Numbered from the stretch's first letter, positions 24,574 to 32,480 are shown. The stretch: 64,000 nt of DNA from Salinispora arenicola (GCF_006716065.1 NZ_VFOL01000001.1:4154001-4218000); one strand, 5' to 3'. Made by a program: numbers and translations. Notes: generated by a model not told the origin, from the sequence alone.

Positions 24574-25719
24574 TCAGCCGATGATCTCGCCGGGATCGTT
24601 GAGCCAGACCTGCTGACCGGTGGAAGCAATGGTCACACCGATGTGCGGGCGGGTGGGCTTGCCGTGTGCGGTCCACCGGCTGTAGAGGTCCTCCACCTCG
24701 GTCCACAGCCGGCGCGGTCCGCCCTGTTCCACCGTGTGGGTGGAGATGTCGTGGTACGCCCACGAACCGTCCGGGTGGACGAGCCACTGCACCGGGCCGT
24801 CGGGGCGGTCGATGTCCAGGCGGGCCACGTCCGGCAGCAACAGCGCCACCAGCGCGGTCCATGCCTCGCCGTCGTCGGCCAGCGGGCCGGGTAGGTGGGT
24901 CTCGTGCATGTCTCCGCTGGCCTGCGAGGCGGCGCGCACGAGCGTCGAGGTCCGCGTGGTGGGACAGGAGCGCAGCGGCATGAACGCGCCATAGTCGTCG
25001 AGCAGGTGCCCGCTGGCCGCGCCGGTCTCGTCCACGGTCAGCCGCAACAGCAGCCCACCGCCGATCTCGCGGTGCAGGTTGGTCAGGATCACTCCGCCGG
25101 GGCGGGTCTGTGTGAGCCAGACAGCCGGCACCCGCGGTACCGAACAGGTGGCGATGATCCGGTCGTAGGGGGCGTTGCCGGGGTAACCGGCCGCGCCGTC
25201 GGTGGCGGCCACCGTGGGGGCGTAGCCGACGGCAGCCAGCGACTGCCGCGCCCGCCGCACCAGGCCGGCGTCGATGTCGACGGTGGTGACCAGCGGCGAG
25301 CCGAGCCGGTGCGCGAGGAGCGTGGCGTTGTACCCGGTGCCGGTGCCGACCTCCAACACCCGGTGCCCGTCGGCCACGTCGAGCGCGTCCAGCATGACCG
25401 CCATGAGGGCCGGCTGGGTGCTGGAGCAGGTCGGCACGCCGTCGATCGGGCCGTGGTGCCGGGATTCGTCCCAGCGGGCGTCGTCGCCGTCGAGTTGGGT
25501 AGGGAGCACGCTGTTGGAGTAGACCAACTCCAGCGCCCCTGGATCGCTTCCGTCGACAGCTTCGTACCGGCTGCGGTCTGGGGTCTGACGGAAGAAGCGG
25601 GGCAAGAACAGGTGGCGGGGCACGGCGGTGAACGCCGGCCGCCACGCATCGGCGAGCCAGCCGTGGCCGGTCAGCTCGTTCACGAGCCGGTTGCGTAGGT
25701 GCTCGGCAGCAGCCGTCAT
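24574..25719 (-). CDS. PIMT-like O-methyltransferase of the graspetide locus
   Basis: 381 residues from ATG 25719, with AAGGAG five bases upstream and a stop-start overlap with the ATP-grasp gene. The N-terminal half is the protein-L-isoaspartate methyltransferase fold: SSTQPALMAVMLDALDV, VLEVGTGTGYNATLLA (SAM motif I, about 118-133), TVDIDAGLVRRARQSLA, and PYDRIIATCSVPRVPAVWLTQTRPGG. The C-terminal 150 residues are an extension typical of RiPP-associated PIMTs. In fuscimiditide biosynthesis such an enzyme methylates an Asp side chain that collapses to an aspartimide. The precursor here has an Asp-Gly in its C-terminal region, which fits that role. Confidence 0.85.
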   Translation of the reverse strand: MTAAAEHLRNRLVNELTGHGWLADAWRPAFTAVPRHLFLPRFFRQTPDRSRYEAVDGSDPGALELVYSNSVLPTQLDGDDARWDESRHHGPIDGVPTCSSTQPALMAVMLDALDVADGHRVLEVGTGTGYNATLLAHRLGSPLVTTVDIDAGLVRRARQSLAAVGYAPTVAATDGAAGYPGNAPYDRIIATCSVPRVPAVWLTQTRPGGVILTNLHREIGGGLLLRLTVDETGAASGHLLDDYGAFMPLRSCPTTRTSTLVRAASQASGDMHETHLPGPLADDGEAWTALVALLLPDVARLDIDRPDGPVQWLVHPDGSWAYHDISTHTVEQGGPRRLWTEVEDLYSRWTAHGKPTRPHIGVTIASTGQQVWLNDPGEIIG

Positions 25720-26672
25720 GTGGTCTCCTTGGTCAGAGCGTCGGCTATCGCGGCGGCGATGGGTAGTCCGGTGGCGTCTTGCAGCCACGCCCACTGCCCG
25801 TTCGGGTTGACCTCCAGGAAGGTCCATTCGTCCTGCGGGGTGACGACGAAGTCCAGCGCGCCGAAGCGCAGCCGCAGCCGGGCCAGCAGTCGCGACACCG
25901 CCTCGTGGATTTGATCGGGCACAGTCACCACCGAGTACGACAGGCTGTCGTAATCGGTGCGCCAGTCCAGCCTGGCCGCCTCGGAGGCACCGTCGAGGCG
26001 TACGGCGAAGTACACCTCGTCAACGACTGTCAGCCGCACCTCGTAGGCCTTGTCCACCTGCTGTTGGAACAGGTGTGCGGTGCCGGAAACCGTGTGGTCG
26101 ATCTCTTCGGCGCGCACCCGGTTGGTGTAGATCAGTTTCGCGGTGCCGGCCTCGGTGAGCACACCGGAGCCGAGCGGCTTGACGACCACGCCTCCGTGCT
26201 CGCGCACGAATCGCTCGGCCGCCGCCGGCTCATTCGTGATCAATGTCGGGGGTACGGACAGCCCGACCGAGTCGGCGGCGGCGAGCTGGGCCGGCTTGTA
26301 CTCGGCGCGGGCGATGTCATGCGGGTGGTTGAGCCACCTCGGGTGCGCGACGAGCACCCCGCCCAGGCCCATACGTGCCTCGCGGGCGGCCCAGCGACGT
26401 TCCTCGTCGCTCAGGTGCGCCGGTAGCTCGAACGCGGTCGGGCGTCGGTAGTAGGCGCACCCGAGGTTGTGCAGCGCGGCGCGGCGACCGGGTAGGCGGA
26501 GGCTGCCGTGCCAGCCTCCGCCCCACCGCGCGACGAGCGTCAACGTCTGCGGGAAGTCGCCCGGGTCGCACCGGAACACCGGCACGTCCCGTGCTGCCAG
26601 TTCCGCCACCACATAGTCGGCGGTCACGTCGTACGGCTGGGTCAGCACCAAGACCGTGCGCTCGTCGCCCAC
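25716..26672 (-). CDS. ATP-grasp ribosomal peptide ligase (graspetide maturase)
   Basis: 318 residues from GTG 26672, four bases after the precursor stop with GAGGAC upstream; ATG 26705 would overlap the precursor by 29 nt. The start VGDERTVLVLTQPYDVTADYV matches the family N-terminus. Later blocks are NLGCAYYRRPT, HDIARAEYKPAQLAAADSVGLSVPPTLITN, VVVKPLGSG (ATP-grasp lysine), DKAYEVRLTVVDEVYFAVRLDG, and DFVVTPQDEWTFLEVNPNGQWAWLQ (metal-binding Glu/Asn). It should form ester or amide side-chain crosslinks between Thr/Ser/Lys and Asp/Glu in the neighbouring precursor. It belongs to the SAV_5884-like group. Confidence 0.9.
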   Translation of the reverse strand: MGDERTVLVLTQPYDVTADYVVAELAARDVPVFRCDPGDFPQTLTLVARWGGGWHGSLRLPGRRAALHNLGCAYYRRPTAFELPAHLSDEERRWAAREARMGLGGVLVAHPRWLNHPHDIARAEYKPAQLAAADSVGLSVPPTLITNEPAAAERFVREHGGVVVKPLGSGVLTEAGTAKLIYTNRVRAEEIDHTVSGTAHLFQQQVDKAYEVRLTVVDEVYFAVRLDGASEAARLDWRTDYDSLSYSVVTVPDQIHEAVSRLLARLRLRFGALDFVVTPQDEWTFLEVNPNGQWAWLQDATGLPIAAAIADALTKETT

Positions 26673-26676
26673 CGGC

Positions 26677-27024
26677 TCAGTCCTCGGTGTGGTCGGTGTC
26701 GGCATCCATGCTCTTGTGCCCGTCCGAAGTCCGGGTGCTGGTCGCCCCGGTCGAGTGCTTGCCCAGAACCGGGGTGCCCGTGCGGTCGACGGACATCTGT
26801 CGGTCAGGGTCGTAGCGAACCGTGGTCAGGTCCACCGGGATCGGCCGTGCCGGCACGGTGGCGAAGCGAAGCGCGAACGGCCGCCGACCGGTGGAGGTCG
26901 GTTGCGCGTCGTCGTCGCTACTGTCGACAGCATCCAGCGGGCGGCCCAGGGGCAGGTACCCGGCCGCCGGGTACAGCGGGTCCTCGGCCATGGGAGAGGG
27001 CAGAACGGGGTTTGTCGGGAACAT
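26677..27024 (-). CDS. Graspetide precursor (GRASP-target type)
   Basis: 115 residues from ATG 27024, after a very good CAGGAGGTTTC. The leader contains RPFALRFATVPARPIPVDL and YDPDRQMSVD, the conserved recognition region of ATP-grasp-targeted precursors. The C-terminal 30 residues are rich in Thr/Ser and Asp/Glu: TGATSTRTSDG, then HKSMDADTDHTED. These supply hydroxyl donors upstream and carboxylate acceptors downstream, the usual graspetide order. The Asp-Gly pair is the most likely aspartimide site. It is directly followed by the ligase and methyltransferase genes. Confidence 0.85.
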   Translation of the reverse strand: MFPTNPVLPSPMAEDPLYPAAGYLPLGRPLDAVDSSDDDAQPTSTGRRPFALRFATVPARPIPVDLTTVRYDPDRQMSVDRTGTPVLGKHSTGATSTRTSDGHKSMDADTDHTED

Positions 27025-27113
27025 GAAACCTCCTGGCAGGTAAGTGCGGAACAAGGACACGGATGGCCTTCGGCGGTGAGGGGGTGCCCGCGCACGGCCC
27101 ACGTTGGTCTGGC

Positions 27114-27368
27114 TCATTCAGCGCCCTCGGCGGCGAGTCCGGTCGCGTCGGTGGCGCCGAACCGCCCTCGGACGGCCTGCGCCCATCGCGCCTGTTCGCA
27201 CGGGACCGGTGCCAGCCGTGCCCACCATTCGAGGCACCCCGCGCAGATGCCACCACGGCCGGTATGGGAAGCGATCAGCGCCTCGGCGTGGGCCAGCAGA
27301 TCCCGCACATCAGGGCTTGTCGTCTCCGTTCCGACCGTGACCGAGGTGTTCGTGTCGACTCGACCCAT
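27114..27368 (-). CDS. Small Cys-rich protein A
   Basis: 84 residues from ATG 27368, with GAGAGGAAG upstream. A helical stretch (DVRDLLAHAEALIASHT) leads to GICAGCLEWWARLAPVPC: a CxxC pair followed by a third Cys after Pro. That resembles a small zinc-ribbon or Cys-ligand site. It shares this layout with the next upstream gene (27476), so the two are probably paralogues. It lies 90 nt before the graspetide precursor on the same strand. The function is unknown. Confidence 0.6.
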   Translation of the reverse strand: MGRVDTNTSVTVGTETTSPDVRDLLAHAEALIASHTGRGGICAGCLEWWARLAPVPCEQARWAQAVRGRFGATDATGLAAEGAE

Positions 27369-27475
27369 CAAGGTCTTCCTCTCGATTGACTTGGCCAGGC
27401 CCCGGAGCGGGCGTGTGTTTCCAGCGGTGCGCGGTATACCCCCTGGCCGGAGCGCGACATCGATGTCGGAGGCCC

Positions 27476-27724
27476 TCAACTCGCCGCCTCGAACCAATCG
27501 GGCCTGTCGGGAGGGCGGACGCCGATCAGGTGCGGCTCGGTCAGCCCTGGCACCCGGCGGGGCAGCCGCAGCGCCATCGCGAACGCCCGTAATGCGTGCT
27601 CTTGATCGACGCAGGGGCCGGGAACGCCACACCCCAGGCAGCGGCCATGGGCGCTTGACACGGTATGCCGTTCCAGTACCGCCTGTGCGCGTGCGATCTG
27701 ATCACCGCCTGAATACGTTGCCAT
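27476..27724 (-). CDS. Small Cys-rich protein B
   Basis: 82 residues from ATG 27724, with GGGAGGCG upstream. The layout repeats protein A: a helix (DQIARAQAVLERHT), then RCLGCGVPGPCVDQEHALRAFAMAL with CxxC and P-C, then a basic tail. It is the first minus-strand gene of the putative graspetide operon and is divergent from the HTH/TPR regulator. A role with the regulator is possible; function unknown. Confidence 0.6.
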   Translation of the reverse strand: MATYSGGDQIARAQAVLERHTVSSAHGRCLGCGVPGPCVDQEHALRAFAMALRLPRRVPGLTEPHLIGVRPPDRPDWFEAAS

Positions 27725-28022
27725 CGGTACGCCTCCCAGGTAGTGGGACGCGCGCCGTCCTAGCAGCACAAGCCCGCGCCGAACGGAGCGCGCCCCACCT
27801 CGCCCGCCACCACGGCGATCGAAACGACACGAAGCAGCGGGGGTGCAACTGTTCTGTTGACCACTCCTGATAGGACGACTAGCGTCGGTTGGCGCTTGAC
27901 GATCCCTCCGGAGCGGTCGGCGATACCTATAGCGAACCCTGAATCACGCCGCGTCGGTACGTTGTCAAACGTCGAGAATCGGTGAACATGGTGAAAGATC
28001 ACCAATGGGCGGAAGGCAAACT

Positions 28023-29417
28023 GTGGCGCGTAACAGCGTTGGCAACGCCAAGCTTGGGTCGGTGATAGCCGAATCCGGCCTGTCCCATGCCCAGATCGCG
28101 AAAGTCGTCGCTCAAGTTGCCATCGAGAGCGGAGCCACCGAGTGCGTCGGCATTGGCCGCTCTCATGTCTCACACTGGGTTCGAGGCACGACGCCCTCGG
28201 GACGGGCGCCGTTGATCTTGGTTGAAGCCCTGTCCAGGAAGCTTCATCGCGTCGTAACCCTCGACGAGATCGGGCTACCGCCTCAAGCGTCGCTCTCCCA
28301 GGACGGGCTTGACTGGCACGCCGATACGCTGGTCGGGCTGACGGATCTGGGGAGAGTGGACGTGGACGCTGAGCGCAGACGGGTGCTTGCCACCGCTGCC
28401 TACTCGCTCGCCGCGCTGACCCTGCCGAGTGGGTCGTGGTGGAGCGAGATGGTGAACAGGGGGCGTTCGCGTAGCAACGTCGAGGGACACGCGGTAGGCC
28501 GTAGCGACGTCGAAGCCGTTCGGGACATGGTGTCGTTGTTTTCCCGGGTGGATCAGCGTCGTGGTGGGGGGCACGCACGCACCGCAGTCGTTCAATACCT
28601 TACGGCGGACGTGTCTGTGTTCCTCCGGGGCCGGTATGTGGACGAGCGGGTACGTCGCGACATGTTCACCGCGGCAAGCGAACTCGCGTATCTTTCAGGA
28701 TGGATGGCGTTCGACAATGGGGAACACGCGCTAGCCCAACGCTACTTCAGCTCTTCGGTCAAGCTTGCGGCCGAGGCCGGCGATCCAGCAATGGCTGCGC
28801 ATGTCCTCCGCGCAATGGCCCACCAAGCGGTAGACCTCGGGCATCATAGAGAGGCGCTTGAGCTTTCCTCTGCTTCGATCGATCGATCGCGGTACCTCGC
28901 TGCTAGTCCACGAGAGCGATCCTTGCTCGGCGTTGTGCACGCTCGCGCTCTTGCCGTGAGTCGTGAGCCCAAAGCCGCAGCCGAGGCGCTGTTGCGGGCG
29001 GAGAGCGATCTTTCTGCCGCCTCGGAAGGGGACGACGAGCCGGGGCGAGTCTTCTTCTTCGGTCAGGCAAGCCTCGGCCACGAGACGGCATGCACGCTGC
29101 GCGATACCGGAGACCTCAGAGCTGCGGTAAGCCAGTTTCGACTGAGCGTGCGTACCCGCAAGGCATCATCCTTCACCCGCACACACGCGGTTACGCTTGG
29201 CTACCTCGGATTGGTGCAGGCCCGGCAGGGGGAACTAGAGGAAGCCTGTGCTACCTGGCTGAGATCACTGGACGCTATGGAGGGTATTCGCTCCGGTAGG
29301 ACCCGACAAGTCGCATCTGAGATGAGGGCCGTACTCTCGCCATTTCGGCAAACGAGGAGCGGCGCTGTTGCTGAGGTCGATGCCCGCGCGGAACGCTATC
29401 TAGCCACCTTCTCGTAA
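28023..29417 (+). CDS. HTH/TPR regulator (NsdA-like)
   Basis: 464 residues from GTG 28023, six bases after GGAAGG. The N-terminal 75 residues hold a degenerate XRE-type HTH (LGSVIAESGLSHAQIAKVV, IGRSHVSHWVRGTTP). The rest is helical with TPR-like repeats (FDNGEHALAQRYFSSSVKLAAEAGD, RDTGDLRAAVSQFRLSVRTR, ARQGELEEACATWLRSLDAM). Proteins of this plan regulate development and antibiotic production in Streptomyces and often sit beside RiPP genes. It is divergent from the graspetide operon. The base composition drops from here to about 30.7 kb. Confidence 0.75.
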   Translation: MARNSVGNAKLGSVIAESGLSHAQIAKVVAQVAIESGATECVGIGRSHVSHWVRGTTPSGRAPLILVEALSRKLHRVVTLDEIGLPPQASLSQDGLDWHADTLVGLTDLGRVDVDAERRRVLATAAYSLAALTLPSGSWWSEMVNRGRSRSNVEGHAVGRSDVEAVRDMVSLFSRVDQRRGGGHARTAVVQYLTADVSVFLRGRYVDERVRRDMFTAASELAYLSGWMAFDNGEHALAQRYFSSSVKLAAEAGDPAMAAHVLRAMAHQAVDLGHHREALELSSASIDRSRYLAASPRERSLLGVVHARALAVSREPKAAAEALLRAESDLSAASEGDDEPGRVFFFGQASLGHETACTLRDTGDLRAAVSQFRLSVRTRKASSFTRTHAVTLGYLGLVQARQGELEEACATWLRSLDAMEGIRSGRTRQVASEMRAVLSPFRQTRSGAVAEVDARAERYLATFS

Positions 29418-29453
29418 GGTGCATAACTTGCAGCTCGGGACAGGGAGGGTTGA

Positions 29454-29945
29454 ATGGGCGAGGCTTTCATGGTGGAGCCAATCGCACACGTCGTGGGAGG
29501 AAGGATCGAACCTACTGACGATTACTGGGGAGGTGTTAGGGCAATTATTCGAATCGACGAGAAGCGTTTCACTTCCGATTCCACCAAAGGGCTTGACGCG
29601 TTCTCTCATCTTGAAGTCGTCTTTCGCTTCCATCTTACGGATCCGACGGACCTTAACCTCGGCGCCCGCCGGCCGCGAGACAACCCAGACTGGCCGGAAG
29701 TGGGTATCTTCGGCCACCGCAACATGAGGCGAATCAACTGGCTTGGTGTGTCGCGGTGCCGCTTGCTCGAAGTGGACGGGCTAGACCTTCATGTTGAGGG
29801 GCTTGATGCGGTCGACGGCACGCCGGTGCTTGACATCAAGCCATGGTTTGTCGAATTCGGTCCTCGCGGCGAGGTGCATCAAGCGCACTGGACGAGCGCC
29901 ATGCTCGGCCACTACTTCGCCACGCAGTCACCCCACCAAGAATAG
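29454..29945 (+). CDS. TrmO-like tRNA methyltransferase (UPF0066/TsaA family)
   Basis: 163 residues from ATG 29454 after GGGAGGG; ATG 29469 is an alternative. The family N-methylates t6A37 of certain tRNAs with SAM. Visible motifs are the N-terminal PIAHVVGGR, FSHLEVVFRFHL, RRPRDNPDWPEVGIFGHR (the Arg-x-Arg and FAxR-like region), NWLGVSRCRLLEVDG, and PVLDIKPWFVEF (family DLKPY). It is smaller than E. coli TrmO, as usual for the short forms. Composition is less G+C-rich than the flanks. No partner gene is evident. Confidence 0.75.
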   Translation: MGEAFMVEPIAHVVGGRIEPTDDYWGGVRAIIRIDEKRFTSDSTKGLDAFSHLEVVFRFHLTDPTDLNLGARRPRDNPDWPEVGIFGHRNMRRINWLGVSRCRLLEVDGLDLHVEGLDAVDGTPVLDIKPWFVEFGPRGEVHQAHWTSAMLGHYFATQSPHQE

Positions 29946-30132
29946 GGAATCGGTCGCATTTACCTTCGGTTTTCTGAGGGCGCCCGGATCGGCGATCGCT
30001 GTCGACGTGGTCATGGCATTCGATCCGGCCTATCGATGCAGTCGCCACGTTTCGCAACGCGTTCGGTAGGCAGTCGCCCCGTGCGATCGCTGAGTTGAAT
30101 GAGCGTTTGTACGCCATGTATCGGGAGGAACG

Positions 30133-30604
30133 TTGACACGGGTAGCGGTAAGTGGACACCGAGGACTTTCGCCCGACGTTTCCGCGCTGGTCGTCGCTGG
30201 AATCGAGGCGCAGTTAGATCGGATCGCACCCGGCGACTCTGACCTCATCGGGCTCTCGTGCCTGGCCGACGGTGCAGATCAGCTATTCGCCGCTGCCGTG
30301 CTCGACCGTGGTGGAAGCCTTGACGTCGTCGTGCCCGCCGAAGAATATCGTGAAGGGCTACCGGAGGCTGCCCAGCCGCAGTACGAAGCGTTCCTCAGTC
30401 GCAAGCCGCGTCCACCACTGTCTTCATCGAGAGTCAACCGCTGAGTCGCACATGGATGCGAGTCGCTACATGGTGGACCAGGCCGACTACCTTCTTGCCG
30501 TGTGGGACGGTGAACCGGCTGGAACGGCGGACGTGGTGCTGTACGCGCAGGGCAAGGGAATTCCGGTCGCGGTTTTCTGGCCGGAGGGCGCGCGCCGGGA
30601 CTAA
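30133..30604 (+). pseudogene. Frameshifted SLOG/Rossmann-like nucleotide-binding protein
   Basis: TTG 30133, after the strong site GGGAGGAA, opens MTRVAVSGHRGLSPDVSALV with GLSCLADGADQLFAAAVLDRGG. The frame breaks near 30400-30406 (CGCAAGCCGC) and stops at 30444. The continuation is in the +1 frame: HHCLHRESTAESHMDASRYM, then VDQADYLLAVWDGEPAGTADVVLYAQGKGIPVAVFWPEGA. Together they make one roughly 155-residue SLOG-like protein as found intact in other actinomycetes. A one-base indel, real or from sequencing, explains it. The start overlaps the stop of an unidentified upstream frame ending NERLYAMYREER. Confidence 0.65.
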
Positions 30605-30752
30605 AGATCCTGTCAATTCCTGGCCATGGTTGACCGCACCACGAAATACATCGAATACCGTTGAGTAGCAGGGGCCGTTTGGGGCTGCATTCCTCCAAGC
30701 GTCGCCCATCGGTATGTCCGCTTGCTGAAGAGTCAATGTGGGTTGTGCTTCG
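30605..30752. other. Intergenic gap, no gene seen
   Basis: 148 nt between the frameshifted gene and the convergent deaminase gene. It is of lower G+C than average and I find no ribosome binding site plus frame or strong hairpin in it. Confidence 0.5.
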
Positions 30753-31250
30753 CTAAGCAAACGGATCGCGGCTGCTTATCGTTGCCCTTCCAGTGAGGAC
30801 GTGGGAGTTGATGGCCCTGACCTGGTCGGCGAGGTCGCCGATCTCGATCACCTCGATGCCGCTGGACCGAAGCACCTCGGTGCCGTGGCACTCGGCCAAC
30901 AGTGGCGGCTCGCGCAACGCGTACACGACTCGCCGGATTCCGGCGGCCAGGATCAGCTCAGTGCACGTGCGAGGCCTGGACTTTCGGTTGGTGCACGGTT
31001 CCATCGAGCTGTAGAGGGTGGCGCCGGTCAGGTCAGGATGCGGTGCCAGGCGCTCGACCTTGGCCACAGCTGACTCCTCCGCGTGCGTGTGCGCGTCGGT
31101 GTCCCGTGAGTAGCCCTCGGTCAGCTGGTCGCCAGCAGCAGCGACGATGATCGCGCCGACAGAGTAGGCAGTGCCGACCGGGGATGACCCGCGCGATAGT
31201 TCGATTGCTCTCAGCAACCACTGCCGGTCGGTCCGGGTGGCGGCGTTCAC
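30753..31250 (-). CDS. RibD-type nucleoside/pyrimidine deaminase
   Basis: 165 residues from GTG 31250, overlapping the reductase stop as GTGA. Zinc motifs of the cytidine-deaminase fold are clear: THAEESAVAKV (HAE) and SMEPCTNRKSRPRTCTELI (PC plus a second Cys), with GIRRVVYALREPPLLAECHG following. In RibD this domain deaminates the pyrimidine intermediate of riboflavin synthesis. Here it is a separate polypeptide translated after the reductase, the reverse of the usual deaminase-reductase fusion. A riboflavin or related pteridine/pyrimidine role is likely, but no other rib genes are nearby. Confidence 0.8.
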   Translation of the reverse strand: MNAATRTDRQWLLRAIELSRGSSPVGTAYSVGAIIVAAAGDQLTEGYSRDTDAHTHAEESAVAKVERLAPHPDLTGATLYSSMEPCTNRKSRPRTCTELILAAGIRRVVYALREPPLLAECHGTEVLRSSGIEVIEIGDLADQVRAINSHVLTGRATISSRDPFA

Positions 31251-31939
31251 CTGCTGGGACACCGGTCGGACAGCGCGTAGCGCAACAGCACGAGGTCCTC
31301 GATCTTCACCACGTCGGCGAGACGGGCGCGACCCTGCGGGCTCCACGGGAAGCAGCCGTCGTACACGAATCGGGGAGCCCGGGAGTCCCCGACGAAGAAC
31401 GGCGCCACCACGAGGTGCAGTTCGTCCGCGAGGCCAGCGGTCAGAAACATCGTGTGCATGCTGCCGCCGCCTTCGACCATCAGCCGCGCCACACCCCTGG
31501 AGGCGAGATCGGCCAGAACGCGATCGAGGTCGACCGGTTCGCCGGCGTCGACGACGTCGGCGACGGTGCCGACCGTCTCGCACGTCTTGTCCAACGCGGA
31601 GGTGGCCGTGTAGACGACCTTGGTGCTGTCGCCGGCGGTGAAGAACTGGGCCGTGGGGTCGAGGTCCCCGCGTCCGGTGATCGTGGCCTTCAGCGGTGTG
31701 GCGGGCCGGCCACGGTGGATGCGCGTGTCCCGGCGGGCCTGGGAGCGTACGAGCAGGCGCGGGTCGTCCTTGCGGATGGTGGCGGCGCCGACCAGGATTG
31801 CGTCGCAGCCGGCACGTACCTCGTCCACACGGTCGACGTCGGCGGCATTGGACAGCAGGAGGCGGTCCTCGGTCGCGTCATCGATGTAGCCGTCGACAGA
31901 CACCGCGCAGCTCAGCAGTACGTACGGTCGGTCACTCAC
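31247..31939 (-). CDS. RibD C-terminal-type reductase
   Basis: 230 residues from GTG 31939, with AGGGGGTG upstream; GTG 31969 is an alternative. It is a DHFR-like NADPH reductase: PYVLLSCAVSVDGYIDDAT, VDEVRAGCDAILVGAATIRKDDPRLLVR (the RibD substrate/NADPH block), DLASRGVARLMVEGGGSMHTMFL, and GLADELHLVVAPFFVGD. It would reduce the ribosylamino-pyrimidinone to the ribitylamino form. It is coupled to the deaminase gene. The pair lies between the accessory island and the lone thiazolyl-type precursor gene. Confidence 0.85.
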   Translation of the reverse strand: MSDRPYVLLSCAVSVDGYIDDATEDRLLLSNAADVDRVDEVRAGCDAILVGAATIRKDDPRLLVRSQARRDTRIHRGRPATPLKATITGRGDLDPTAQFFTAGDSTKVVYTATSALDKTCETVGTVADVVDAGEPVDLDRVLADLASRGVARLMVEGGGSMHTMFLTAGLADELHLVVAPFFVGDSRAPRFVYDGCFPWSPQGRARLADVVKIEDLVLLRYALSDRCPSR

Positions 31940-31969
31940 GCGGGTTTCACCCCCTGCTTCGGTAGGCAC

Positions 31970-32254
31970 CTATTCGGCCGGTTCGGCGAACTCGTCAGCC
32001 GACGCGCAGGACCCGAGCGCCTGAACAGGGAGTCGCGTAGCCACGCGCGTAAGCCTACGTCCCGCGTAACTGGCAACCTCGGTCGCGCCGTCGAGGGGTT
32101 GACGGGTGTGGGGACTTCGCCGCCCTCCACCGCACCGGCTCGCTACTCTTTTACGCCGCCCTGGCCGCATCAGGGGAGACAGCCGTAGCCGTCCGCGACG
32201 GCCTCACCGAGGCGCGGGACCTACCGTCACGCGTGGATCAATGCCTGGGCATAG
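31970..32254. other. Intergenic region between reductase and precursor
   Basis: 285 nt. One plus-strand frame (about 32101-32254) reads like a gene fragment (FAALHRTGSLLFYAALAASG), but it has no start codon or ribosome binding site and runs antisense into the precursor. It may be a remnant. Nothing else is supported. Confidence 0.35.
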
Positions 32255-32290
32255 GACGTCGGGCCACCCCCCATGGGATGGCCCGACGTC
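32255..32290 (-). terminator. Strong hairpin after the lone RiPP precursor
   Basis: GACGTCGGGCCA (32255-32266) and TGGCCCGACGTC (32279-32290) form a perfect 12-bp stem with a 12-nt loop, 13 nt after the precursor stop. There is no T-tract, as is common in actinomycetes. It makes the precursor a self-contained transcription unit. Confidence 0.65.
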
Positions 32291-32303
32291 GTACTGCCGT
32301 TGC

Positions 32304-32480
32304 TCAGGCCGAGCAACTGGTGGTGGAGGTGGTGCTGCTGCAGGTCGAGGTGGTGGCCGACGAGGAGCACGAGGCGAGGATCGCCTCGGACGCGTCGGCG
32401 TAGTCGGAGATCGCGAAGGTCTCCGACTCCAGCTCCAGGATCTCCTCGGCGAGGGCGTTCAGGTCGGTCTCGGGCGCCAT
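32304..32480 (-). CDS. Thiopeptide/goadsporin-type RiPP precursor
   Basis: 58 residues from ATG 32480; TTAGGAGTCACC before it is an excellent ribosome binding site. The leader has LNALAEEILELESETFAI then SDYADASEAILA, an acidic helix with the E-F-x-I-S-D-Y pattern of thiazolylpeptide-type precursors. The core after AILA is 22 residues: ten Ser, seven Thr, three Cys (core positions 2, 11, 20) and two Ala, starting SCSSSA and ending TTSCSA. Every core residue except Ala can be cyclised or dehydrated. No modifying gene is adjacent. The operon at 8.4-22.8 kb has exactly the enzymes this core needs, so it is the likely partner. Confidence 0.85.
   Translation of the reverse strand: MAPETDLNALAEEILELESETFAISDYADASEAILASCSSSATTSTCSSTTSTTSCSA

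Noticed and set aside
32101..32254. Plus-strand frame containing FAALHRTGSLLFYAALAASG
   Set aside because: It looks protein-like but has no start codon or ribosome binding site and continues antisense through the precursor. A gene remnant is possible; not called as a CDS.
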